Under the pieces are notes generated by a model. It worked only from the letters and a program-made list of their open reading frames with translations, ran no database searches and was not told the origin of the DNA. Position numbers and translations under genes: made by a program. A DNA stretch of 64,000 bases, from the NCBI RefSeq assembly GCF_006782915.1, contig NZ_VCNP01000045.1:62001-126000 (forward strand), given 5' to 3'. The DNA is from Streptomyces calvus (GTDB lineage Bacteria > Actinomycetota > Actinomycetes > Streptomycetales > Streptomycetaceae). Below, one piece after another: positions 24,845-34,984 of this stretch (position 1 is its first letter; each line of letters opens with the position of its first letter).

Positions 24845-25234
24845 TCAGAAGAACACGCCGCAGCGCAGCAGCACGTTCGCGTACGGTCGTGCCTCACCGG
24901 TGCGCACGACCAGCCGCGCGCCGGCGCTCAGCTCCTTCAGCCGCTCGTGCGGCACCAGTTCGAGCCCCGGGAAGCGTTCCGCCAGCAGTGCGGCCGCCGC
25001 CGGATTGGCCTCCCGCACCTCGCTCGCCGCCGTCGCACCCTCGACCACCAGCTCCGCCAGCAGCCCGTCGACGACCTCGGCGAAGGACGGCACCCCGGCC
25101 CGGAACGCCAGGTCCACCACGCGCGGCCCGTCCGGTATCGGCATCCCGGCGTCGCACACCAGCACCCCGTCGCCGTGCCCGAGTTCGGCCAGCGCCCCGG
25201 CGAGGTGCCGGTTCAGTATCCCGTGCCTCTTCAC
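24845..25234 (-). CDS. rbsD: D-ribose pyranase
   Basis: A 129-residue protein that interconverts beta-pyranose and beta-furanose ribose, supplying the form used by ribokinase. MKRHGILNRHLAGALAELGHGDGVLVCDAGMPIP contains the catalytic His (ILNRHL) and Asp (CDAGMPIP). The C-terminal GEARPYANVLLRCGVFF has the conserved Tyr and Asn. Length is normal for the family. It is the last gene of the ribose operon, and its start overlaps the end of rbsK by 4 bases. Confidence 0.95.
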   Translation of the reverse strand: MKRHGILNRHLAGALAELGHGDGVLVCDAGMPIPDGPRVVDLAFRAGVPSFAEVVDGLLAELVVEGATAASEVREANPAAAALLAERFPGLELVPHERLKELSAGARLVVRTGEARPYANVLLRCGVFF

Positions 25235-26220
25235 CGGCCGCCGCCCTCCGCACCCGCCCCGGACGCGGCGTTCGCACCCGTCCCGGACGCGGCGGCCTCG
25301 CCGGCACCCGCGCCGGGCAGGGCCGCGACCTCCGCCGCCGTCGGGAACGACACCTGTGCGCCCTGCCGGGTGACGGTCGCCGCGCCGACCCGGGCCGCGT
25401 ACGCCGCCGCCTCGGCAAGCGGCTCGCCCGCGCCCAGCCGCCAGGCCAGCGCGGCCGTGAACGCGTCACCCGCGCCGGTGGTGTCCACCGCGCGCACCGC
25501 GACGGACGGAACCCGCGTCACCCCGTCCGAGGACGCCACCAGCGCGCCCTCGCCGCCCAGCGTCACCACCACCGAGCGCGGGCCCTTCGCCAGCAGCAGC
25601 CGCGCCCAGTCCTCCGGCTCGTCGCTCACCGCGGCACCGTCACCGAGGACGACCTTCGCCTCGTGCTCGTTGACGATCAGCGGGTCGCAGGCCGCCAGTA
25701 CCTGCGCGGGCAGCGGGCGCGGCGGGGACGGGTTCAGTACGAACCGGCTGCCCGGCGCCAGGTTGCGCACCACTTCCTCCACCGTCTCCAACGGGATCTC
25801 CAGCTGCGCGGAGACCACCCGGGAGGCGTGGAAGAGACTCGCCGCCGCCCGCACGTCCGCCGGCGTCAGCCGCCCGTTGGCGCCCGGTGACACCACGATG
25901 CTGTTGTCGCCGGACGGGTCCACCGTGATCAGCGCGACCCCGGTCGGCGCGCCGCCCACCAGCACGCCCACCGTGTCCACACCGGCCGCCCGCTGCGAGT
26001 CCAGCAGCAGCCGCCCGTGACCGTCGTCGCCGACCCGGGCCAGCAACGCCGTACGGGCACCGAGCCGGGCGGCCGCGACCGCCTGGTTCGCGCCCTTGCC
26101 GCCCGGGTGGACGGCCAGGTCCGAGCCGAGCACCGTCTCCCCGGCGCCCGGCCGGCGCTCGACCCCGATCACCAGGTCGGCGTTGGCGGATCCCACGACC
26201 AGGAGGTCGTAGTCGTTCAT
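25231..26220 (-). CDS. rbsK: Ribokinase
   Basis: A 329-residue PfkB-family kinase that makes ribose 5-phosphate. The N-terminal signature HPGGKGANQAVAAARLGA (about residues 40-57) and the C-terminal VRAVDTTGAGDAFTAALAW (about 247-265, with the catalytic Asp in GAGD) are complete. The C-terminus carries an Ala/Gly-rich tail beyond the usual end. The start is the ATG at 26220, since GGGAG lies 8-12 bases upstream; an in-frame GTG at 26235 lacks a good site. It is preceded in the operon by a run of 16 G. Confidence 0.93.
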   Translation of the reverse strand: MNDYDLLVVGSANADLVIGVERRPGAGETVLGSDLAVHPGGKGANQAVAAARLGARTALLARVGDDGHGRLLLDSQRAAGVDTVGVLVGGAPTGVALITVDPSGDNSIVVSPGANGRLTPADVRAAASLFHASRVVSAQLEIPLETVEEVVRNLAPGSRFVLNPSPPRPLPAQVLAACDPLIVNEHEAKVVLGDGAAVSDEPEDWARLLLAKGPRSVVVTLGGEGALVASSDGVTRVPSVAVRAVDTTGAGDAFTAALAWRLGAGEPLAEAAAYAARVGAATVTRQGAQVSFPTAAEVAALPGAGAGEAAASGTGANAASGAGAEGGGR

Positions 26221-26245
26221 GAAGTGGCTCCCCACATGGTCGTGC

Positions 26246-26261
26246 GGGGGGGGGGGGGGGG
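26246..26261. repeat. G16 homopolymer between rbsC/B fusion and rbsK
   Basis: Sixteen consecutive G (plus strand), followed nearby by a C8 run (26270-26277). It lies in the intercistronic gap, 25 bases upstream of the rbsK start, so it is C16 on the operon's mRNA strand. Confidence 0.9.
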
Positions 26262-26300
26262 TTCCCCTGCCCCCCCCGCCCCGGGTCCTTCTCGCCGGTG

Positions 26301-28256
26301 TCAGCCGCCGAAGCCGGCCACGTTCTCCTTCGTGACCACCTTCACCGGCACCTTCACCGTCTCGCTGACCTTCTTGCCCTCGGCCGCGCGCAGCGCGTTG
26401 TCCACCGCGATCCTGCCGAGTTCCCTCGGCTGCTGCGCGACGGACGCGTACAGCGTGCCCGCCTCGACCGCCTTGAGCCCGTCCGGCGTGCCGTCGAACC
26501 CGACGACCTGCACCGACTTCCCGGCCTTCGCGCCGAGCGCCTTGACCGCGCCGAGCGCCATCTCGTCGTTCTCGGCGAACACGCCGTCGATGTCCGGGTG
26601 GGCCTGGAGCAGGTTCGTCATCACGTCGAGGCCCTTGGTGCGGTCGAAGTCCGCGGGCTGCTTGGCGACGACCTCGATGCCCGGGTAGTCCTTCAGGCCC
26701 TCGGCGAAGCCCGCGCCGCGCTCCCGGCTGGCGGAGGTTCCGGCCTGCCCCTGGAGGATCACGATGGTGCCCTTGCCGCCCAGCTTCTCGGCGAGCGCCT
26801 TCGCGCCCTGCCGGCCGCCGGCGACGTTGTCGGAGGCGACCAGCGCGTCCGTCTCGGCCTTGTTGACGCCCCGGTCGACGGCTACGACAGGAATGTCCGC
26901 GGTGTTGGCGGAGCGCACCGACGGGCCGGCCGCGTCCGAGTCCACCGGGTTGACGACGATCGCGCCGAGGCCGCCGCTGGTGAAGTTCTGCAGCTGGTTG
27001 GCCTGCTGGGAGGCGTCGTTCTGCGCGTCGGTGACCGTCAGGTCGACGCCGCGCCGCTTCGCCTCCGCCTCGGCGCCGGCCCGGATCTGCACGAAGAACG
27101 GGTTGTTCAGCGTCGACAGGGACAGCCCGATCCGCTGGTTCTTCGCCGTCGAACCGCCATTGTGCAGGAACGACATGGCGCCGACGACCGCCGCCGCGAC
27201 CACCGCGGCCAGGACGTACGTCGCCGCCTGCTTCCCGCGGTTCCCGCCGCCGGAGGCACCGGCCGCCACCGGCGTGGCGCCCGCCTTGCGGCGCAGCGTG
27301 TCGAAGAGCACCGCCAGCGCGATCACGACACCGATGACGACCTGCTGCCAGAACGCCGACACCGACAGCAGGTTGAGGCCGTTGCGCAGCACCGCCAGGA
27401 TCAGCGCGCCGATCAGGGTGCCCGACGCCTTGCCGGTGCCGCCCGCCAGCGAGGCGCCGCCGATGACGACGGCGGCGATCGCGTCCAGCTCGTAGCCCTG
27501 CGCGGCCTGCGGCTGCGCGGAGGACAGCCGGGCGGCGAGCACGATGCCCGCGGCGGCGGCGAACAGGCCGGACAGCGCGTAGATGACGAGCTTCTGCCGC
27601 TTCACCCGCAGCCCGGACAGCCGGGCCGCCTCCTCGTTGCCGCCGATCGCGTACATGGAGCGGCCGATGTACGTCCGGCCCAGCACGAACGCCGTGAGCA
27701 GCCCCATCACGACCATCACCAGCACCGGCACCGGCAGCCAGCCGCCGAGCGTGTCACCGAGGTGCGAGACGGAGTCCGGGAAGGCGATCGGGGAGCCCTG
27801 CGAGATCACCAGGGACAGTCCGCGCGCCACCGACAGCATGGCCAGCGTCGCGATGAACGACGGCAGTTTCCCGTACGACACGAGGAAGCCGTTGACCAGG
27901 CCGCAGACGATGCCGGTGACGACGGCGAGGAGCACCGCGAGCACCACCGGGACGCCCTGCGAGGTGGCGCTCCAGGCCAGCACGGTCGCCGACAGCGCGG
28001 CGACCGAGCCGACCGACAGGTCGATGCCCGCGGAGACGATCACGAAGGTGACGCCGAAGGCGAGGATCGCGGTCACGGCCGCCTGGACGCCGACGTTGAG
28101 CAGGTTGTCGGCGGTGAGGAAGTCTCCGGACAGCGCCGACATGGCGATGACCAGGACGATGAGCGCGGTCAGCGCCCCGTTGTCGAGGAGCAGGCGGCGC
28201 AGGCCGCCCGAGGCGCCACCCGCGCCCGTCGGGCTCTTGAGCGTGTCAGCGGCCAC
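26301..28256 (-). CDS. Ribose ABC transporter permease fused to substrate-binding protein (RbsC-RbsB)
   Basis: A 651-residue fusion. Residues 1-320 are an RbsC-type permease with about eight to ten helices and the motif LSVGSVAALSATVLAW / GRSMYAIGGNEEAARLSGL. One further helix (about 345-365) links to an RbsB-type periplasmic-binding domain: KNQRIGLSLSTLNNPFFVQIRAGAEAEAKRRG, DAQNDASQQANQLQNF, VAVDRGVN and VFAENDEMALGAVKAL. The binding protein, normally a separate lipoprotein, is thus tethered to the channel and faces outward. Its start overlaps the end of rbsA by 11 bases. The fusion is in frame and both parts look intact. Confidence 0.92.
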   Translation of the reverse strand: MAADTLKSPTGAGGASGGLRRLLLDNGALTALIVLVIAMSALSGDFLTADNLLNVGVQAAVTAILAFGVTFVIVSAGIDLSVGSVAALSATVLAWSATSQGVPVVLAVLLAVVTGIVCGLVNGFLVSYGKLPSFIATLAMLSVARGLSLVISQGSPIAFPDSVSHLGDTLGGWLPVPVLVMVVMGLLTAFVLGRTYIGRSMYAIGGNEEAARLSGLRVKRQKLVIYALSGLFAAAAGIVLAARLSSAQPQAAQGYELDAIAAVVIGGASLAGGTGKASGTLIGALILAVLRNGLNLLSVSAFWQQVVIGVVIALAVLFDTLRRKAGATPVAAGASGGGNRGKQAATYVLAAVVAAAVVGAMSFLHNGGSTAKNQRIGLSLSTLNNPFFVQIRAGAEAEAKRRGVDLTVTDAQNDASQQANQLQNFTSGGLGAIVVNPVDSDAAGPSVRSANTADIPVVAVDRGVNKAETDALVASDNVAGGRQGAKALAEKLGGKGTIVILQGQAGTSASRERGAGFAEGLKDYPGIEVVAKQPADFDRTKGLDVMTNLLQAHPDIDGVFAENDEMALGAVKALGAKAGKSVQVVGFDGTPDGLKAVEAGTLYASVAQQPRELGRIAVDNALRAAEGKKVSETVKVPVKVVTKENVAGFGG

Positions 28257-29835
28257 GGGGGGCCTCCTTACCGGTGGTGTCGTCGGTGTCGTTGCTGTCG
28301 TCTGTGGTGTGCGTGGTGTGCGTGGTGTCCATGGTGTGCGTGCCGGTCGGGGTGCCGACGGCGAGCGCCATCACGGCGTCCTGCGTGGCCCGTTCGGCGG
28401 GCAGTTCACCGGCGATCCGGCCCTGCGCCATCACCAGCACCCGGTCGCTCATGCCGAGCACCTCGGGCAGGTCGCTGGAGATCATCAGGACGGCGGCGCC
28501 CTGCGCGGTCAGCTCGTTGACGAGCTGGTAGATCTCGACCTTGGCGCCCACGTCGATGCCGCGCGTCGGCTCGTCGAGGATGAGCACCCGGGTGTTCGCC
28601 AGCAGCCACTTGCCGATGACGACCTTCTGCTGGTTGCCGCCGGACAGGGTCCGCACATGCTGCCCGAGGCCCGCCATCCGCACGCCGAGCTGTTCGGCGA
28701 TCCGCGCGGCCGCCGCGTGCTGCCCCTTGAGGTCGACGAGGCCGGCGCGGGTGGCGGACCGCAGGGTGACCAGCCCGAGGTTCTCCGCGACGGAGGCGTC
28801 GAGGACCAGGCCCTGCCCCTTGCGGTCCTCGGGTACGAGCCCGAGCCCGGCCGCCATGGCCGCCCCCACGTCATGGCCGGGCAGCACGGTGCCGTCGACG
28901 GTCACGGCGCCCTTGTCGTACGGGTCGGCGCCGAACACCGCGCGGGCCACCTCGGTGCGTCCGGCACCGACCAGCCCGGCGATGCCGACGACCTCACCGG
29001 CGCGCACCTCGAAGCTCACGTCGTGGAAGACGCCGTCGCGGGTGAGCCCTTCGACGCGCAGCAGGGCCGCGCCGGTCCCGGGACGCTCACGCGGGTACTG
29101 CTGCTCGATGGACCGGCCCACCATGAGCCGCACCAGCTCGTCCTCGGGTGTGGACGCCGGGACCTGCCCGACGCTCCTGCCGTCCCGGATGACGGTGACG
29201 CGGTCGCCGAGGGCGGCGATCTCCTCCAGGTGGTGGGTGATGAAGACGACGCCGACGCCGTCCTCGCGCAGCCGCCGCACGATGGCGAACAGCTTCTCGA
29301 CCTCCTCGGAGGTCAGCACGGCGGTCGGCTCGTCCATGATGAGCACCCGCGCGTCCAGGCTGAGCGCCTTGGCGATCTCCACCATCTGCAGCCGCGCCAC
29401 GCCGAGTTCACGCACCCGCGCGCGGGGCGACACGTTCACGCCGACCCGCTTCAGCAGCACCTCGGCGTCCGCCTCCATCCGCTTCCGGTCGATCATGCCG
29501 AAGCGGCGCGGCTGCCGCCCCAGGAAGATGTTCTCGGCGACGGTCAGGTCGGGGACGAGGTTGAACTCCTGGTAGATGGTGGCGATTCCGAGCCGCTCGG
29601 AGTCCTGCGCGTCCTGGATGCGCACCTCCCGGCCACCGGCCAGGATCCGGCCCGCGTCGGGCGTGTGGGCGCCGGAGAGCATCTTGATCAGCGTGCTCTT
29701 GCCGGCGCCGTTCTCGCCGAGGAGCACGTGCACCTCGCCGCGGCGCAGGTCGAAGTCGACGCCGTCGAGGGCGACCACGCCCGGGAAGGTCTTGCGGATG
29801 CCCTCGATGCGCAGCAACTCGTCCGGGTTGCTCAC
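28246..29835 (-). CDS. rbsA: Ribose ABC transporter ATP-binding protein
   Basis: A 529-residue protein with two ABC domains, as in RbsA. The first has Walker A GENGAGKST, signature-region LGVARLQMVEIAKAL and Walker B VLIMDEPT; the second has the atypical GLVGAGRTE loop, signature LSGGNQQKVVIGKWL and VLILDEPTRGID. It powers the fused permease/binding protein. The start is the GTG at 29835, with GAAGGAG eight bases upstream, overlapping the rbsR stop by GTGA. The last 35 residues form a low-complexity His/Thr/Asp tail (THTMDTTHTTHTTDDSNDTD) encoded by imperfect GTGTGCGTG repeats and not part of the family domain. Confidence 0.92.
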   Translation of the reverse strand: MSNPDELLRIEGIRKTFPGVVALDGVDFDLRRGEVHVLLGENGAGKSTLIKMLSGAHTPDAGRILAGGREVRIQDAQDSERLGIATIYQEFNLVPDLTVAENIFLGRQPRRFGMIDRKRMEADAEVLLKRVGVNVSPRARVRELGVARLQMVEIAKALSLDARVLIMDEPTAVLTSEEVEKLFAIVRRLREDGVGVVFITHHLEEIAALGDRVTVIRDGRSVGQVPASTPEDELVRLMVGRSIEQQYPRERPGTGAALLRVEGLTRDGVFHDVSFEVRAGEVVGIAGLVGAGRTEVARAVFGADPYDKGAVTVDGTVLPGHDVGAAMAAGLGLVPEDRKGQGLVLDASVAENLGLVTLRSATRAGLVDLKGQHAAAARIAEQLGVRMAGLGQHVRTLSGGNQQKVVIGKWLLANTRVLILDEPTRGIDVGAKVEIYQLVNELTAQGAAVLMISSDLPEVLGMSDRVLVMAQGRIAGELPAERATQDAVMALAVGTPTGTHTMDTTHTTHTTDDSNDTDDTTGKEAPRGR

Positions 29836-30860
29836 GACGTACTCCTTCGTACGGGGGACGGGGACGGTGCCGGCTCGCCGCACGAGCGGCGCACCACGAG
29901 CCGGGCGGGAAGGGTGACGGACTCGCCGGGCCGGCCCTCGATGCGGTCGACCAGCGCGCGTACGGCGGCCCGGCCGAGCGCGCCCGTGGGCTGCGCGATC
30001 GCGGTGACCGGCGGGTCGGTGTGCACGAACCAGGGGATGTCGTCGAACGCGGCCAGCGCGATGTCGTCGGGCACCCGCAGCCCGCGGGCGCGGAGGGCGT
30101 CCAGCGCGCCGAGCGCCATCAGGTTGTCGGCGGCGAAGACGACCTCGGGCGGCTCGGCCAGGTCGAGGAAGCCCTCGGTGACCCGGCGCCCGCTGTCGGC
30201 CTGGAAGTCGCCCTGCCCGATGTAGGCGTCGGGCACTTCCAGGCCGTGCGCGCGCAGCGCCGCGCGGAAGGCGTCGACGCGTTCGCGGCCGGTGGTGGTC
30301 GCCGCCGGGCCCGCGATGATGGCGAGCCGGCGGTGCCCGAGCCGGTACAGGTGCGCCACCAGGTCCCGTACGGCCGTCTGCCCGTCCGAGCGGACCACCG
30401 GCACGTCCACGCCGGGGATCCACCGGTCGACGAACACCATCGGCGTGCCCGCGCGGGCGGCGTCCAGCATGCGCGGGGAGCCGCCGTCGGTGGGGGAGAG
30501 GAGCAGCCCGTCGATACGGCGGTCCAGCAGCGTCGTCACATGGTGGTCCTGGAGTTCGGGCCGCTCGTCGGCGTTGCCGATGATCACGCTGTAGCCGAGC
30601 GCGCGGGCCTCCTCCTCGACGGAGCGGGCCAGTTCGGTGAAGTACGGGTTCATCACGTCGCTGATGACCAGGCCGAGGGTGCGGGTCTGGTCGGTGCGCA
30701 GCGACCGGGCGACGGCGTTGGGGCGGTAGCCCAGGGCCTCGACGGCGGCCAGTACGCGCCGGCGGGCGGCCGGGCTGACCGAGGGGTGGCCGTTGAGGGC
30801 GCGCGACACCGTGGCGACGGACAGGCCCGCCTCGGCAGCGACGTCCTTGATGCTCGCCAT
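29832..30860 (-). CDS. rbsR: LacI-family repressor of the ribose operon
   Basis: A 342-residue LacI-family protein: MASIKDVAAEAGLSVATVSRALNGHPSVSPAARRRVLAAVEALGYRPNAVARSLR is the complete HTH and hinge, followed by a ribose-binding-protein-like effector domain ending AAFDDIPWFVHTDPPVTAIAQP. It is the first gene of the rbs operon and is coupled to rbsA by a 4-bp overlap. Two operator-like sites lie 20-55 bases upstream of its start, so it should autoregulate the whole operon and be released by ribose or a derivative. The naming rests on position. Confidence 0.9.
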   Translation of the reverse strand: MASIKDVAAEAGLSVATVSRALNGHPSVSPAARRRVLAAVEALGYRPNAVARSLRTDQTRTLGLVISDVMNPYFTELARSVEEEARALGYSVIIGNADERPELQDHHVTTLLDRRIDGLLLSPTDGGSPRMLDAARAGTPMVFVDRWIPGVDVPVVRSDGQTAVRDLVAHLYRLGHRRLAIIAGPAATTTGRERVDAFRAALRAHGLEVPDAYIGQGDFQADSGRRVTEGFLDLAEPPEVVFAADNLMALGALDALRARGLRVPDDIALAAFDDIPWFVHTDPPVTAIAQPTGALGRAAVRALVDRIEGRPGESVTLPARLVVRRSCGEPAPSPSPVRRSTS

Positions 30861-30879
30861 CGCCGCTCCACCTCCTTGT

Positions 30880-30913
30880 GGAATCGATTACACGGAGGAT
30901 TGGAAACGATTAC
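30880..30913 (-). promoter_or_regulatory. Twin LacI-type operators upstream of rbsR
   Basis: GGAATCGATTAC (30880-30891, core AATCGATT) and GGAAACGATTAC (30902-30913) are spaced 22 bases apart, about two helical turns. On the operon strand they read GTAATCGATTCC and GTAATCGTTTCC, typical of RbsR sites. Confidence 0.75.
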
Positions 30914-31085
30914 ACGAGGCGGGCGCAAGGGGGTTTCGAGTGGCCGATATTGAATCGTGACCGGTGGGGCCGGAGTGGCCGTGGGCCGGCGGGGTGGACG
31001 CCGGGGCCGCCCGTGCCCCGCCCGGCGCCCGCACCCCGTCCAGCGGCCCGCACCCACTGTCACTCCCCGCCGGTACCGTCGGATC

Positions 31086-33365
31086 ATGACCAACACGTCG
31101 GCACCCTCCACCGGCGAACGCCGGCTCGCCGTGCTCGAGGGCGTCCTGGAGCGGATCACGTACGCCAACGAGGAGAACGGCTACACGGTCGCCCGCGTCG
31201 ACACCGGCAGAGGTGCCGGCGATCTCCTCACGGTCGTCGGCGCGCTGCTCGGCGCCCAGGTGGGCGAGTCCCTGCGCATGGAGGGTCGCTGGGGTTCGCA
31301 CCCGCAGTACGGCAAGCAGTTCCACGTGGAGAACTACACGACCGTCCTGCCGGCCACCGTGCAGGGCATCCGCCGCTACCTCGGATCCGGCCTGGTCAAA
31401 GGCATCGGCCCGGTCTTCGCCGACCGCATCACCCAGCACTTCGGGCTGGACACGCTCCAGATCATCGAGGAGGAGCCGAAGCGGCTGATCGAGGTCCCCG
31501 GACTCGGCCCCAAGCGGACGAAGAAGATCGCCGACGCCTGGGAGGAACAGAAGGCGATCAAGGAGGTCATGCTGTTCCTCCAGACCGTCGAGGTGTCGAC
31601 CTCCATCGCGGTCCGCATCTACAAGAAGTACGGCGACGCCTCCATCTCCGTGGTGAAGAACCAGCCCTACCGGCTGGCCGCCGACGTGTGGGGCATCGGC
31701 TTCCTCACCGCCGACAAGATCGCCCAGTCCGTCGGCATCCCGCACGACAGCCCGGAACGCGTCAAGGCCGGCCTGCAGTACGCGCTGTCACAGGCCACCG
31801 ACCAGGGGCACTGCTACCTCCCCGAGGAGAAGCTGATCGCCGACGCGGTGAAACTGCTCCAGGTCGACACCGGCCTGGTCATCGAGTGCCTCGCCGAACT
31901 CGCCGCCGAGCCGGAGGAGGGCGAGGACCCCGGAGTCGTACGGGAAAAGGTCCCCGACCCGGAGGGCGGCGACCCCGTCACCGCCGTCTACCTCGTCCCC
32001 TTCCACCGCGCCGAAACCGCCCTCGCCGCCCAACTGCTGCGCCTCCTGCGCACCGACCAGGACCGGATGCCGGCCTTCCGGGACGTGGTCTGGGACAAGG
32101 CGCTCGGCTGGCTGAAGCAGCGCACGGGCACGGACCTCGCGCCCGAGCAGGAAGCGGCCGTCAAACTGGCGCTGACCGAGAAGGTCGCCGTCCTCACCGG
32201 CGGACCCGGATGCGGCAAGTCCTTCACGGTCCGCTCGATCGTGGAACTCGCCCGCGCCAAGAAGGCCAAGGTCGTCCTCGCCGCGCCGACCGGACGTGCC
32301 GCCAAGCGCCTCGCCGAGCTGACCGGCGCCGAGGCGTCCACCGTGCACCGGCTGCTCGAACTGAAACCCGGCGGTGACGCCGCCTACGACCGGGACCGCC
32401 CGCTGGACGCCGACCTGGTCGTGGTGGACGAGGCGTCCATGCTGGACCTGCTCCTCGCGAACAAGCTGGTCAAAGCCGTACCGCCGGGCGCCCACCTGCT
32501 CTTCGTCGGCGACGTCGACCAGCTGCCCAGCGTCGGCGCGGGCGAGGTGCTCAGGGACCTGCTGGCCGACGGCAGCCCCGTGCCCGCCGTCCGCCTCACC
32601 CGGGTGTTCCGGCAGGCCCAGCAGTCCGGCGTCGTCACCAACGCCCACCGCATCAACGCCGGACAGCATCCCGTCACCGACGGCATGAAGGACTTCTTCC
32701 TGTTCGTCGAGGACGACACCGAGGAAGCCGGCCGGCTCACCGTGGACGTGGCGGCCCGGCGCATCCCGGCCAAGTTCGGCCTCGACCCGCGCCGTGACGT
32801 ACAGGTCCTGGCACCCATGCACCGCGGCCCGGCCGGCGCGGGCACCCTGAACGGACTGCTCCAGCAGGCCGTCACCCCGGGCAGGCCCGACCTCGCGGAA
32901 AAGCGATTCGGCGGCCGCGTCTTCCGTGTCGGCGACAAGGTGACCCAGATCCGCAACAACTACGACAAGGGGGAGAACGGGGTCTTCAACGGCACCGTGG
33001 GCGTGGTCACCTCCCTCGACCCCGTCGACCAGCGGCTCACCGTGCTGACCGACGAGGACGAGGAAGTGACGTACGACTTCGACGAACTGGACGAACTGGC
33101 GCACGCCTACGCCGTGACCATCCACCGCTCCCAGGGCAGCGAATACCCGGCGGTCGTCATCCCCGTGACCACCGGCGCCTGGATGATGCTCCAGCGCAAC
33201 CTCCTCTACACGGCGGTCACCCGGGCCAAGCGGCTGGTCGTCCTCGTCGGCTCCCGCAAGGCCATCGGACAGGCGGTGCGCACCGTCTCGGCCGGCCGCC
33301 GCTGCACGGCCCTGGACTTCCGCCTCGCCGGATCCCGCCTCTCCACGGCCCCGGCCGCACGGTGA
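31086..33365 (+). CDS. recD2: RecD2-type ATP-dependent DNA helicase
   Basis: A 759-residue superfamily 1B helicase of the RecD2 class that works without RecBC. The N-terminal domain has an OB-like start (LEGVLERITYANEENGYTVARV) and helix-hairpin-helix motifs (GSGLVKGIGPVFADRI, EVPGLGPKRTKKI, WGIGFLTADKIA). The motor has Walker A TGGPGCGKSF (about 371-380), motif II VVVDEASM (about 445), GDVDQLPSVGAGEVL, and the C-terminal YAVTIHRSQGSEYPAVV and LLYTAVTRAKRLV. It unwinds DNA 5'-3' and acts in repair. The ATG at 31086 begins the family-typical N-terminus. It stands alone, with the rbs operon divergent upstream. Confidence 0.94.
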   Translation: MTNTSAPSTGERRLAVLEGVLERITYANEENGYTVARVDTGRGAGDLLTVVGALLGAQVGESLRMEGRWGSHPQYGKQFHVENYTTVLPATVQGIRRYLGSGLVKGIGPVFADRITQHFGLDTLQIIEEEPKRLIEVPGLGPKRTKKIADAWEEQKAIKEVMLFLQTVEVSTSIAVRIYKKYGDASISVVKNQPYRLAADVWGIGFLTADKIAQSVGIPHDSPERVKAGLQYALSQATDQGHCYLPEEKLIADAVKLLQVDTGLVIECLAELAAEPEEGEDPGVVREKVPDPEGGDPVTAVYLVPFHRAETALAAQLLRLLRTDQDRMPAFRDVVWDKALGWLKQRTGTDLAPEQEAAVKLALTEKVAVLTGGPGCGKSFTVRSIVELARAKKAKVVLAAPTGRAAKRLAELTGAEASTVHRLLELKPGGDAAYDRDRPLDADLVVVDEASMLDLLLANKLVKAVPPGAHLLFVGDVDQLPSVGAGEVLRDLLADGSPVPAVRLTRVFRQAQQSGVVTNAHRINAGQHPVTDGMKDFFLFVEDDTEEAGRLTVDVAARRIPAKFGLDPRRDVQVLAPMHRGPAGAGTLNGLLQQAVTPGRPDLAEKRFGGRVFRVGDKVTQIRNNYDKGENGVFNGTVGVVTSLDPVDQRLTVLTDEDEEVTYDFDELDELAHAYAVTIHRSQGSEYPAVVIPVTTGAWMMLQRNLLYTAVTRAKRLVVLVGSRKAIGQAVRTVSAGRRCTALDFRLAGSRLSTAPAAR

Positions 33366-33456
33366 GGCGCCCGTCACCCAAAAATGATCGATCAAATGAG
33401 TCGTGAAGGTCACAGAGCCCTTCCGGATGGGGAACACAGGGGGCAGGATGGGCTAG

Positions 33457-33509
33457 TTGACGGCACTGAGTGCCGCCAATAGGCCCGATGGGCGACCCCG
33501 AGTGCACTC
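33457..33509 (+). promoter_or_regulatory. Citrate synthase promoter region with two related palindromes
   Basis: TTGACG at 33457-33462 could be a -35 element, but the expected -10 (TAGGCC) is poor. GGCACTGAGTGCC (33462-33474) and GAGTGCACTC (33500-33509) are perfect palindromes that share the half-site AGTGC. A further palindrome TGATCGATCA lies at 33385-33394. The 219-bp gap before the gene holds no ORF. Confidence 0.45.
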
Positions 33510-33584
33510 ACCTGAGCCGAGTGGGGGATGGTAGAGACAGTCAGGGCACCTCGAAGATGAGGCACAACGTCGGTGAGGGAAGAC

Positions 33585-34874
<1,290 letters not shown>

Positions 34875-34898
34875 CGGCCGCTCCGAGCCGCGACACCG

Positions 34899-34929
34899 GG
34901 CCCCGTACGCGCAGGTCGTGTACGGGGCC
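34899..34929 (+). terminator. Terminator hairpin after citrate synthase
   Basis: GGCCCCGTAC (34899-34908) pairs perfectly with GTACGGGGCC (34920-34929) across an 11-base loop, 25 bases after the stop. No strong U-tract is present. Confidence 0.7.
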
Positions 34930-34984
34930 TTCCGGATGTCCAGCCGTTGTGACGGCGGCTGAGTCCCGACTGACGGCAACGGAA

